Source of the DNA: Burkholderiaceae bacterium
GTDB lineage: Bacteria; Pseudomonadota; Gammaproteobacteria; Burkholderiales; Burkholderiaceae
Assembly: GCA_025057735.1 (NCBI GenBank)
Contig: JANWUU010000209.1
Location: 1-5,878, forward strand
Reading direction: 5' to 3'
Length of the DNA: 5,878 bases
Position 1 is the first letter of the stretch; every line of letters begins with the position of its first letter. The notes beneath the pieces were generated by a model. The model did no database searches. It was not told where the DNA came from and saw only the letters and a list, made by a program, of their open reading frames with translations. Shown here piece after piece: positions 1-5,878 of this stretch. The position numbers and the translations under genes are program-made.

Positions 1-396
1 GGCCGCCAGCCCGGCCCGCACCGGGTTGAGCTCGATGTAGCGCATGCAGGCCAGCAGATAGCGGTCGGCATCGATTACCGTACAGCGGAACCGCCCTTCC
101 CATAGCGCGCCGCTGCGCGCATAGGCGTCGTTGAACCAGCGCACGTAGCGCCGCCCGATGCCCTGCATGAAGCGGCTGAGCGCCTCCCGCGTGCCTGGCG
201 TCAGGAGCAGGTGGACGTGGTTCGGCATCAGCACGTACGCATGCAGCGCCACCTCACGTACGGCGAGTTGGTCGGCGACACACTCCAGGTAGCGCCGATA
301 GTCGGCAGGCGCACGGAAGACCGGCTGCCGGTCGATGCCGCGCTGGATCACGTGGTGCGGATAACCGGCGGCGGCGACCCTGGGCAGACGGGCCAT
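1..396 (-). CDS. REP-associated tyrosine transposase-like protein (Y1_Tnp, HUH family), partial: C-terminus beyond window
   Basis: The first 132 residues are visible, and the gene continues past the left edge. Seen: N-terminus MARLPRV, then PHHVIQRG (13–20), the HUH metal-binding motif in MPNHVHLLL (His60, His62), a probable catalytic tyrosine Tyr84 in GRRYVRWFN, then LWEGRF (99–103) and YIELNPVRAGL (120–130). This order is diagnostic of the Y1_Tnp/COG1943 family. RAYTs are single-domain HUH nucleases that nick single-stranded DNA, often at REP hairpins, through a 5'-phosphotyrosine link. Many are domesticated single-copy genes. The ATG at 396 is chosen because the conserved MARLPR opening follows it directly; no clear Shine-Dalgarno precedes it. 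It lies 25 bases after the dgt stop in the same direction, so it may be read from the aro-dgt transcript. No frameshift or stop is seen in the visible part. The usual Asn of the RGN motif is Ile here (RGID). Family is near certain; activity and exact biological role are unknown. Confidence 0.9.
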   Translation of the reverse strand, partial: MARLPRVAAAGYPHHVIQRGIDRQPVFRAPADYRRYLECVADQLAVREVALHAYVLMPNHVHLLLTPGTREALSRFMQGIGRRYVRWFNDAYARSGALWEGRFRCTVIDADRYLLACMRYIELNPVRAGLAA

Positions 397-421
397 AGCG
401 GACGGGATCGGGATGGCCCCG

Positions 422-1555
422 CTAAATCTCGCCGACCGCGAACAGGCGCCGGTGCTCCTTGATGGCGTAGCGGTCGGTCATGCCGGCGACATAGTCCGCG
501 ATCGCCCGCGGGCCCTCGCGCTGCACCCGTTCGCGGTGATCCGGCGGCAGCAGGCGCGGGTCCTCCAGGAACGCCGCGAACAGCTCGCGCACGATACGGC
601 GCGCCTTGTTGGTCATGCGCATTACCTGGTAGTGCCGGTACAGGTGATCGCGCAGGAAGGCCTTGAGCTGTTCGTTCTCGGCGCGCATCGCATCGGAGAA
701 GGCAACTAGCGGCGGTGCCGCGCGCACGTCATCGATGCTGCGCGGCGCGGCGGCCGCCAGACGCGCGCGCGTCTCCTGCAGCAGATCGACGATCAGCGCG
801 TTGATCATCCGCCGCACCGTCTCGTGGATCAGACGGCGTTCAGTCAGCCCCGGAAAGACGGCATGCACGGCGCGCGCGTGGCGAGCGAACAGCGGTACCT
901 CGTCGAGCTGCGCGATGCGCAGCAGCCCGGAGCGCAGGCCGTCGTCGACGTCGTGGTTGTTATAGGCGATCTCATCGGCGAGATTGGCGATCTGCGCCTC
1001 CAGCGAGGGCTGGCGTTTGAGCAGGAAGCGTTCGCCCAAGGGCCCCAGCTGGCGCGCGTTCTCCGGTGAGCAGTGTTTGAGGATGCCCTCGCGCGTCTCG
1101 AACGTCAGGTTCAGGCCGTTGAAGCCGCCGTAGCGCTCCTCCAGCGCGTCCACCACCCGCAGCGACTGCAGGTTGTGTTCGAAGCCCCCGTACGGCCGCA
1201 TGCATTCGTTCAGCGCATCCTGGCCGGCATGGCCGAAAGGCGTGTGCCCGAGATCGTGCGCGAGTGCGATTGCCTCCACCAGATCCTCGTTGACGCGCAG
1301 CGCGCGCGCGATGCCGCGCCCGATCTGCGCCACCTCCAGCGAGTGCGTCAGGCGGGTGCGGAACAGGTCGCCTTCGTGGTTGACGAAGACCTGCGTCTTG
1401 TACTCCAGCCGCCGGAACGCCGTGCAGTGAACAATACGGTCGCGATCCCGCTGATAGTCGGTACGGCCCTCCGCCGGCGGTTCTTGGTGAACACGCCCGC
1501 GCGAACGGCGCGGGTCGGCGGCGTACGGAGCCAACGCCGATTCGTCCGCCGTCAT
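422..1555 (-). CDS. dgt: Deoxyguanosinetriphosphate triphosphohydrolase-like protein (HD superfamily, type 2)
   Basis: 377 residues, normal for the type 2 dGTPase-like family. These enzymes hydrolyse dNTPs to deoxynucleoside plus triphosphate in the cytosol. True substrate preference is uncertain for this subfamily, so 'dGTPase' is by homology. Seen: [21 protein letters not shown] (37–57, the nucleotide-site segment before the HD core), then the HD metal ligands His71 (RLTHSLEV), His100-Asp101 ([14 protein letters not shown]) and Asp194 ([11 protein letters not shown]), plus conserved His104 and His109. The C-terminal half is helical and ends [12 protein letters not shown]. The frame is open 91 codons further upstream, but that stretch overlaps aroB and looks unlike the family. 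The ATG at 1555 overlaps the aroB stop as ATGA and has a weak GCAGG 6 bases upstream. Probably translated by coupling to aroB. Dgt directly after aroB is common in betaproteobacteria, though no metabolic link is obvious. Confidence 0.95.
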   Translation of the reverse strand: MTADESALAPYAADPRRSRGRVHQEPPAEGRTDYQRDRDRIVHCTAFRRLEYKTQVFVNHEGDLFRTRLTHSLEVAQIGRGIARALRVNEDLVEAIALAHDLGHTPFGHAGQDALNECMRPYGGFEHNLQSLRVVDALEERYGGFNGLNLTFETREGILKHCSPENARQLGPLGERFLLKRQPSLEAQIANLADEIAYNNHDVDDGLRSGLLRIAQLDEVPLFARHARAVHAVFPGLTERRLIHETVRRMINALIVDLLQETRARLAAAAPRSIDDVRAAPPLVAFSDAMRAENEQLKAFLRDHLYRHYQVMRMTNKARRIVRELFAAFLEDPRLLPPDHRERVQREGPRAIADYVAGMTDRYAIKEHRRLFAVGEI

Positions 1556-2670
1556 GCGAAGCCTGCGGCAGCCAGCGTCTCGCTCAGCGCATCGGGCGGG
1601 ACGCTGCGCTGAATTGCGCGCCCGATGCGCTCCAGCAGGATGAAGCGGATGTCCCCCGCCTGCGCTTTCTTGTCGCCGCGCATCGCCTCGATGGCAGCCG
1701 CCCGCGACAGTCCGCTGATACGGGTCGGCAGCCGCGCCGCTTCTACCGCCGCCTCGATGCGCTGCACGGACGCGCCATCGAGCAGCCCGACCCGCCGTGA
1801 CAGATCGGCCGCCAGGCAGAGCCCGCAACCGACGGCCTCGCCGTGCAACCAGCGCGTATACCCGGTCAGCGTCTCGATGGCGTGCCCGAACGTATGACCC
1901 AGGTTCAGCAGCGCTCGCTCGCCGCTTTCGCGTTCGTCGCGTGCCACGATGGCCGCCTTGATCTCACAGGAACGCGCGATCACACGCCTCAGCGCGTCGG
2001 CCTCGCAGGCAAGCAGCCGCGGCAGGTCCGCTTCGATCTGCGCGAAGTACGCCGCATCGGCGAGCAGGCCGTGCTTGATGATCTCCGCCAGGCCCGCAGA
2101 CAGCTCGCGCGGCGGCAGCGTGCGCAGCGTGTCGGTATCCGCGATCACCGCGCGCGGCTGGTGGAAGGCGCCGACCAGGTTCTTGCCGGCGGCGAGGTTC
2201 ACACCCGTCTTGCCGCCGACCGAGGAATCGACCTGCGCCAGCAGCGTGGTCGGCACCTGCACGAAATCGATCCCGCGCATGTAGATGGCGGCGGCAAAGC
2301 CGGCGATGTCGCCGACCACGCCACCACCGACCGCGACGACCAGGCTCTTTCGGTCGGCGCGCACCTGCACCAGCGCTTGCAGCACGCCCTCCACGGCCCG
2401 CAGGTCCTTGCCCGCTTCGCCTCCCGTCAGCGCGCACAGCCGCGTCGGGGCGACTTCCTGCAGCGTCGCGGCGACGCGCTCGCCATACAGCGTGGCCACC
2501 GGGGCGTCGGTCACCACCAGCAGCGCGGTCGGCGCCAACGGCGCGACGAATTCGGGCAGGCGCTGCAGCAGGCCCGGTCCGATGCGGATGTCGTAGCTGC
2601 GCCCGCCCAGCGCCACGCGGACGACGGTGGCCGTACCCTGCTCGATCGTCGCAGCGGTCATGGCCAGCAT
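1552..2670 (-). CDS. aroB: 3-dehydroquinate synthase
   Basis: 372 residues from the start chosen. It catalyses step 2 of the shikimate pathway, DAHP to 3-dehydroquinate, using NAD+ and a divalent metal in the cytosol. Seen: GGEAGKDL (83–90), the glycine-rich NAD site [14 protein letters not shown] (112–125), [20 protein letters not shown] (139–158) and [13 protein letters not shown] (160–172). Metal ligands expected from the family are Glu196 (LAEIIKHG), a histidine of LNLGHTFGH (His259/His263) and His276 (WLHGEAV). All key motifs are intact. Start choice: the ATG at 2670 lies one base after the aroK stop (TAA-A-ATG), which suits reinitiation. An in-frame ATG at 2661 gives a protein three residues shorter and is almost as likely. 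An ATG at 2706 would overlap aroK by 35 bases and looks less likely. Neither near start has a clear Shine-Dalgarno. The 3' end overlaps dgt by 4 bases. Confidence 0.97.
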   Translation of the reverse strand: MLAMTAATIEQGTATVVRVALGGRSYDIRIGPGLLQRLPEFVAPLAPTALLVVTDAPVATLYGERVAATLQEVAPTRLCALTGGEAGKDLRAVEGVLQALVQVRADRKSLVVAVGGGVVGDIAGFAAAIYMRGIDFVQVPTTLLAQVDSSVGGKTGVNLAAGKNLVGAFHQPRAVIADTDTLRTLPPRELSAGLAEIIKHGLLADAAYFAQIEADLPRLLACEADALRRVIARSCEIKAAIVARDERESGERALLNLGHTFGHAIETLTGYTRWLHGEAVGCGLCLAADLSRRVGLLDGASVQRIEAAVEAARLPTRISGLSRAAAIEAMRGDKKAQAGDIRFILLERIGRAIQRSVPPDALSETLAAAGFA

Positions 2671-2671
2671 T

Positions 2672-3217
2672 TTACGGAGCGCGCCGCAGGCGCCGCAGCT
2701 CGGCATGCTGCAGCATGCGCCGCACCAGACGGTTCGCGCTCGCCGTCGAGGACTGGAAGGTCAGATGCGCGGTCTGCTGGTAAAGCGGCGCCCGCTCGGC
2801 CAGCAACTGGACGATGCGCGCGCGCGGGTCGGTGGTCTGCAGCAGCGGGCGCGTGCGGTCGGCGGCCGTGCGACGCGCGATTTCGTCGGCCGAGGCTTGC
2901 AGATAGATCACCAGCCCGCGCTCGCGCAGGTGTTGGCGGTTCTCCGGCCGCAGGACCGCGCCGCCGCCGGTGGCGAGCACGATGTGCGGGCGCCGGGTCA
3001 ATTCCTCGAGCAGGGCCGATTCGCGCCGCCGGAAGCCTTCCTCGCCCTCGAGTTCGAAGATCGTCGCCACCGTGACGCCGCTGCGCGCCTCCAGTTCGCG
3101 GTCGCAGTCGAGAAATTCGTAGCCGAGCTCGCGTGCCAGCAGCCGCCCGACGGTCGTTTTGCCGGCGCCCATCATGCCGATGAGAAACACGGAGCTGCTC
3201 GAGGGTTCCACCCGCAC
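2672..3217 (-). CDS. aroK: Shikimate kinase
   Basis: 181 residues, usual for AroK. It phosphorylates shikimate at the 3-OH with ATP, step 5 of the shikimate pathway, in the cytosol. Seen: Walker A GMMGAGKT (14–21), the shikimate and Mg-site acidic pair Asp37/Asp39 (FLDCDRELE), the shikimate-binding arginine region GFRRRE (61–66), the GGG motif (84–86), the lid RTRPLL (121–126, Arg123) and ERAPLY (141–146, Arg142) near the adenine site. The N-terminus MRVEPSSSS before VFLIGMMG is not conserved, so the start is judged by context. GTG at 3217 has GGGGCGG seven bases upstream. GTG at 3211 is also in frame. A TTG at 3238 sits in the base of the upstream terminator stem and is unlikely. No ATG exists before Met15/Met16, which lie inside the P-loop. 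It is separated from pilQ by a terminator and followed by aroB after one base. Confidence 0.97.
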   Translation of the reverse strand: MRVEPSSSSVFLIGMMGAGKTTVGRLLARELGYEFLDCDRELEARSGVTVATIFELEGEEGFRRRESALLEELTRRPHIVLATGGGAVLRPENRQHLRERGLVIYLQASADEIARRTAADRTRPLLQTTDPRARIVQLLAERAPLYQQTAHLTFQSSTASANRLVRRMLQHAELRRLRRAP

Positions 3218-3224
3218 AAGATTA

Positions 3225-3231
3225 CCGCCCC
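3225..3231 (-). promoter_or_regulatory. Probable ribosome binding site of aroK
   Basis: On the minus strand GGGGCGG stands seven bases before the GTG at 3217. It is the only purine-rich stretch between the terminator and the aroK coding region, and it favours GTG 3217 over GTG 3211, where spacing would be 13. It is a weak match to the Shine-Dalgarno consensus. Confidence 0.45.
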
Positions 3232-3236
3232 AAAGC

Positions 3237-3262
3237 AAAAAGGCCGCCAGCGCGGCCTTTTT
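3237..3262 (-). terminator. Intrinsic terminator after the pilMNOPQ operon (perfect palindrome)
   Basis: Perfect 11-base-pair inverted repeat, arms 3237–3247 and 3252–3262, with a 4-base loop. The core is GGCCGC/GCGGCC flanked by five A and five T, so an RNA hairpin followed by a U-tract forms from either strand. It starts 21 bases after the pilQ stop and ends 19 bases before the aroK start. It should end pilus transcripts, but no opposing gene is near that would need the other orientation. aroK-aroB-dgt must then rely on readthrough or on a promoter of its own. No convincing −35/−10 pair was seen between the terminator and aroK. Confidence 0.88.
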
Positions 3263-3265
3263 GTC

Positions 3266-3287
3266 CTGACGACGCGGCGCGCGTCAG
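3266..3287 (-). other. Imperfect hairpin over the pilQ stop codon
   Basis: CTGACG at 3266–3271 pairs with CGTCAG at 3282–3287. With one bulged base (A3272) the stem extends by three more pairs around a 3-base loop. The repeat contains the pilQ stop codon (3284–3286). It has no U-tract, so it is not a terminator itself. It may protect the 3' end of the mRNA, or may be chance in GC-rich sequence. Confidence 0.35.
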
Positions 3288-5431
3288 CGCACGGCCGCCG
3301 CCACGCGCTCGGAGACGATGCGCGGCGTGATGAAGATCATCAGTTCGGTGCGGTCGTTGACGCGCGTGCGGTTACGGAACAGCCAGCCCAGTACCGGCAC
3401 GTCGCCCAAGAGCGGCACCTTGGTGATCGTGGTGCGCTCGGTCTGCTCATAGATGCCGCCGAGTACCACGGTGCCGCCGTTTTCGACCAGCACCTGCGTT
3501 TGCACCGCCTTGGTGTCAATCGCCACCCCCGCGCCGCCGGTGGCGATTGCGCTCGGGCTGTCGCGGTTCACTTTCACGTCCAGGAAAATCGCGCCCTCCG
3601 GCGTGATCTGCGGCGTCACCTCCAGCTTCAGCACCGCCTTGCGGAACTGGATCTGCGTGGCGCCGCTGGATGTTGCGGCCTGGTAGGGGATCTCGGTGCC
3701 CTGCTCGATCAGGGCCTTCACCTTATCGGCGGTGATGACGCGCGGGCTCGAAATGATCTTGCCGCGGCCGTCCGCCTCCAACGCCGACAGTTCGAGGTTC
3801 AGCAGCCGCGTCACGCTGCTGTTGAACAGCGTCAAGCCGATCGAGCTGGCCGGGAAGCCACCGATCCCTGCAGCCGGCAAATTGACGAAGTTTGGGTTCG
3901 TGACCGTCGTTCCACCGATCGTGATACTGTTGCTGCCGCCACCACCACCCGTGCCGAACTGGCTGCCGGCACCCGCATTGAGCCACTCTCCATTGGTGAT
4001 ACGAGCGAAGCCAAAGCGCGCGCCGAGGTTTTGGCTGAAGCGGTCGTCGGCCTCGACAATGCGCGCCTCGATCATCACCTGCGGCACCGGGATGTCGATC
4101 CGCTGCAGCAGCCGCCGCACCTCCTCCAGGCGGGTGGCGGTGTCCTGCACGAACAGCTGGTTGGTGCGCTGATCGACCACCACGCTGCCGCGCTTGGACA
4201 GCAGTCGCTGCTTGTCGTCGACCAGCAGCTTGCGCACGTCCTCGGCCTTCTGGTAGTTGACGACGAAGCTCTCCGTGCGCAGGGGTTCCAGATCGGCAAT
4301 CTGGTTGCGCGCCTCCAGTTCCAGCTTCTCCTTGGCGGCGATCTCTTCGCGCGGCGCCACGATGATCACGTTGCCGTTCTTGCGCATGTCCAGGCCCTTG
4401 CTCTGCAGGATGATGTCCAGGGCCTGGTCCCACGGTACGTCCTTCAGCCGCAAGGTGATCGAGCCGGTCACCGAGTCGCTGGTGATGATGTTCAAGTTGG
4501 TGAAATCGGCGATCACCTGCAGCAGCGAGCGCACGTCGACGTTCTGGAAGTTCAGCGACAGCCGCTCGCCCTGATAACCCTGACGCGTCCCCTGGAACAG
4601 CCGCGTCGGATCCTCCTTGATCGGCTTGACCTCCACCACGAAGCGCGTGTCGCTCTGGTAGGCGTTCTGCTCCCACAACCCGCGCGGCTCGATCACCAGA
4701 CGCGTGTTGGCGCCCTGCTGGAAGGCGTTGACCATCGCCACCGGCGTGCCGAAGTCGGTGACGTCGAGCCGCCGTCGCAGCGCTGCCGGCAGTGTGGTGT
4801 TCAGGAAGTCGACGATCACCTGATTGCCCTGCTGGCGGATGTCGACGCTCGTGTTGGCATCCGACAGATCCACGACCACGCGGCCCTCGCCGTCGGCGCC
4901 GCGGCGGAAATCGATCGCGCGCAGGGACCGCCCCTCCGGCGCACGCGGCGCAGCCGCGGCGGTAGCGCCCGGCTGTGCCGCCGGCGTCTCGGCCGGGCGG
5001 AAGGTCGTCGTCGTGTCGCTCGCCGTTCCGAGCGCAACCTGGATCGTGTTGCCCTCGACCGTGATCGCGTGCGTGACGGCGCGGCGCAGATTCAGCACCA
5101 CGCGCGACCGATCCTGCGCCTGCACGACGTTGACCGACCGCAGGTCGCCCTGGTTGATCTCGACCAGGTTACGCCCCAGGTTGTTGACCGTCTGCGGCAG
5201 GTCGATGGCGATGCGCGCCGGATTGGCGACCGAGAAGCTGGCCGGAATCCCCGTCACCGGCGCCTTCATCTGGATCGTCAGCGTCACGCTCGTGCCGGTC
5301 TGCGTGGCATCGATGCGCTCGATACTGTTGCCGGCTGCCTGCGCCAGCGCGATCGCCGGCACCAGCAGCGCCAGCAGGAGCGCCCACACACCGCGCGTGG
5401 CGGCGCCGATCGTCTTCCGAGTCGAGGTCAT
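3284..5431 (-). CDS. pilQ: Type IV pilus secretin PilQ
   Basis: 715 residues, normal for PilQ. It forms the multimeric outer-membrane pore through which the type IV pilus passes, for twitching motility, adhesion and often DNA uptake. Seen: signal peptide at 1–30 (basic MTSTRKT, hydrophobic VWALLLALLVPAIALA, likely cleaved after ALA30); a first AMIN domain at about 37–135 (peptidoglycan binding by family knowledge); an Ala/Pro/Thr linker at 136–167; a second AMIN domain at about 168–270; an STN/N0 domain at 291–346 (LSLNFQNVDVRSLLQVIADF); an N1 secretin_N domain at about 386–448; and the secretin core at 450–706 with QVMIEARIVEADDRF, VPLLGDVPVLGWLFRNR (672–688) and the end ELMIFITPRIV. A Gly/Ser/Asn-rich stretch (487–520) lies in the variable part of the core. 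The ATG at 5431 is chosen for its strong Shine-Dalgarno and following signal peptide. It overlaps the pilP stop (ATGA). Intact gene. Confidence 0.98.
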   Translation of the reverse strand: MTSTRKTIGAATRGVWALLLALLVPAIALAQAAGNSIERIDATQTGTSVTLTIQMKAPVTGIPASFSVANPARIAIDLPQTVNNLGRNLVEINQGDLRSVNVVQAQDRSRVVLNLRRAVTHAITVEGNTIQVALGTASDTTTTFRPAETPAAQPGATAAAAPRAPEGRSLRAIDFRRGADGEGRVVVDLSDANTSVDIRQQGNQVIVDFLNTTLPAALRRRLDVTDFGTPVAMVNAFQQGANTRLVIEPRGLWEQNAYQSDTRFVVEVKPIKEDPTRLFQGTRQGYQGERLSLNFQNVDVRSLLQVIADFTNLNIITSDSVTGSITLRLKDVPWDQALDIILQSKGLDMRKNGNVIIVAPREEIAAKEKLELEARNQIADLEPLRTESFVVNYQKAEDVRKLLVDDKQRLLSKRGSVVVDQRTNQLFVQDTATRLEEVRRLLQRIDIPVPQVMIEARIVEADDRFSQNLGARFGFARITNGEWLNAGAGSQFGTGGGGGSNSITIGGTTVTNPNFVNLPAAGIGGFPASSIGLTLFNSSVTRLLNLELSALEADGRGKIISSPRVITADKVKALIEQGTEIPYQAATSSGATQIQFRKAVLKLEVTPQITPEGAIFLDVKVNRDSPSAIATGGAGVAIDTKAVQTQVLVENGGTVVLGGIYEQTERTTITKVPLLGDVPVLGWLFRNRTRVNDRTELMIFITPRIVSERVAAAVR

Positions 5432-5877
5432 TGTTTTCTCCCTTGTCCTTGCGCGGTGCGCGGCGCCGCCTCCTGCAGTTCCAGTTTCGCCGGTCGTTCG
5501 ACCCACTCGCCGGCCGCGTCCTGCACGATCTCCTTCAGCTGCACCTCCGTTTCGGAAATGCGCGTGATCAACCCGAAGTTCTGCCCTACGTAGTTGCCAA
5601 CGCGCACCAGGTGGGTGGCGCCGTTAGTCTCCAGCAGAGCGACGTTGACCCCGTTCTGCCGCATCATGCCGACCATCCGGATCTGGTCGAGCGGGAATCC
5701 CTCCAGCGTCTCGCGCCGCCGGTCAAGATCGGGCTTGATGGCACTCGCGCTGGCGCGCGCCTGCTGCTGCCGCGCCACCGCCATCACCACCTTCTGCGGG
5801 TCGAACGGATCGACCTGCGTGCGCGCCTCGTAGGCGTACGGCTTGAACTCTTTGGGCGCCGGCACCGGGTCGGTCCG
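5428..5877 (-). CDS. pilP: Type IV pilus assembly lipoprotein PilP, partial: N-terminus beyond window
   Basis: The C-terminal 149 residues are visible; the gene enters from the right edge (5878), so the lipoprotein signal and cysteine cannot be seen. PilP is a periplasmic, inner-membrane-anchored lipoprotein that binds PilN/PilO and the N0 region of PilQ, joining the inner-membrane complex to the secretin. Seen: the linker segment YEARTQVDPFDP, an Arg/Gln/Ala-rich stretch, then the compact beta domain from LEGFPLDQIRMVGMM through ALLETNGATHLVRVGNYVG to the QNFGLITRISETEVQLKEIV segment. This is the typical PilP C-terminal fold, with the conserved G.YVG.N.G.I pattern. A short charged tail ends GQGRKQ. 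The stop overlaps the pilQ start by 4 bases. The assignment is supported by both sequence and position; pilMNO would be expected beyond the right edge. Confidence 0.95.
   Translation of the reverse strand, partial: RTDPVPAPKEFKPYAYEARTQVDPFDPQKVVMAVARQQQARASASAIKPDLDRRRETLEGFPLDQIRMVGMMRQNGVNVALLETNGATHLVRVGNYVGQNFGLITRISETEVQLKEIVQDAAGEWVERPAKLELQEAAPRTAQGQGRKQ
5438..5444 (-). promoter_or_regulatory. Ribosome binding site of pilQ
   Basis: On the minus strand AAGGGAG lies six bases (AAAACA) before the ATG at 5431, inside the last codons of pilP. It is the best Shine-Dalgarno in the window and settles the pilQ start over the longer open frame reaching 5506, whose extra 25 residues are not a signal peptide. 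It suggests pilQ is translated strongly even within the coupled pilP-pilQ message. Confidence 0.8.
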
Positions 5878-5878
5878 C

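Noticed and set aside
397..421. Gap between dgt and the transposase gene, checked for a terminator, REP hairpin or promoter
   Set aside because: Only 25 bases, with no useful inverted repeat, T-tract or −10-like element.
1300..1311. Runs of alternating CG (also near 768–778)
   Set aside because: They fall inside dgt and encode ordinary Ala/Arg codons; expected at this GC content and not a repeat element.
1556..1828. 91-codon upstream extension of the dgt frame
   Set aside because: It lies wholly within aroB in another frame, is Arg/Gly/Ala-rich and unlike Dgt N-termini; the ATGA overlap start gives normal family length.
1843..3075. Plus-strand open frame of 410 codons antisense to aroB and aroK
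   Set aside because: Low-complexity Arg/Ala/Gly composition, no family motif, and fully opposite two intact conserved genes.
3887..3975. Gly/Ser/Asn-rich stretch of PilQ, considered as a possible inserted or repeat element
   Set aside because: Variable Gly-rich loops in this part of the secretin core are normal, the frame is kept, and no direct repeats flank it.
2627..5593. Very long plus-strand open frame (988 codons) antisense to pilQ, aroK and part of pilP
   Set aside because: Its translation is rich in Arg, His, Asp, Gln and Ala with no recognisable motif, and it crosses the terminator and three well-recognised genes. It fits the shadow-frame effect of GC-rich third codon positions on the opposite strand.

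Overview
The window looks like a piece of a GC-rich (about two thirds G+C by eye) betaproteobacterial chromosome. All six real genes lie on the minus strand, so transcription runs from the right edge to the left. The order pilP–pilQ–aroK–aroB–dgt is a familiar betaproteobacterial arrangement of the type IV pilus locus joined to shikimate genes. The PilQ and Dgt sequences also fit that class. No sequence search was possible, so the taxonomic call rests on gene order and remembered family sequences.

Right part (about 3284–5878): the end of a pilMNOPQ operon. PilP (5' end cut by the window edge) and the secretin PilQ overlap by 4 bases (ATGA). PilQ has a good ribosome binding site and a signal peptide. 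PilP links the inner-membrane PilMNO complex to the PilQ outer-membrane pore. Just after pilQ is a strong palindromic intrinsic terminator (3237–3262), preceded by a second, imperfect hairpin.

Middle (about 422–3217): aroK (shikimate kinase), aroB (3-dehydroquinate synthase) and dgt (HD-family dNTP triphosphohydrolase). They are packed tightly, with one base between aroK and aroB and an ATGA overlap between aroB and dgt, so they are probably one translationally coupled unit. AroB and AroK catalyse steps 2 and 5 of the shikimate pathway to aromatic amino acids. Dgt is metabolically unrelated and acts on the dNTP pool.

Left edge (1–396): the N-terminal 132 residues of a Y1/HUH transposase-like protein of the REP-associated tyrosine transposase (RAYT, COG1943) type, starting 25 bases after dgt. 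The gene runs off the window.

There is no RNA gene, CRISPR array, insertion sequence with visible ends, or convincing new system here, and no gene-free stretch longer than about 70 bases. The points most worth a second look are the lone RAYT gene at the operon end and the terminator between pilQ and aroK.
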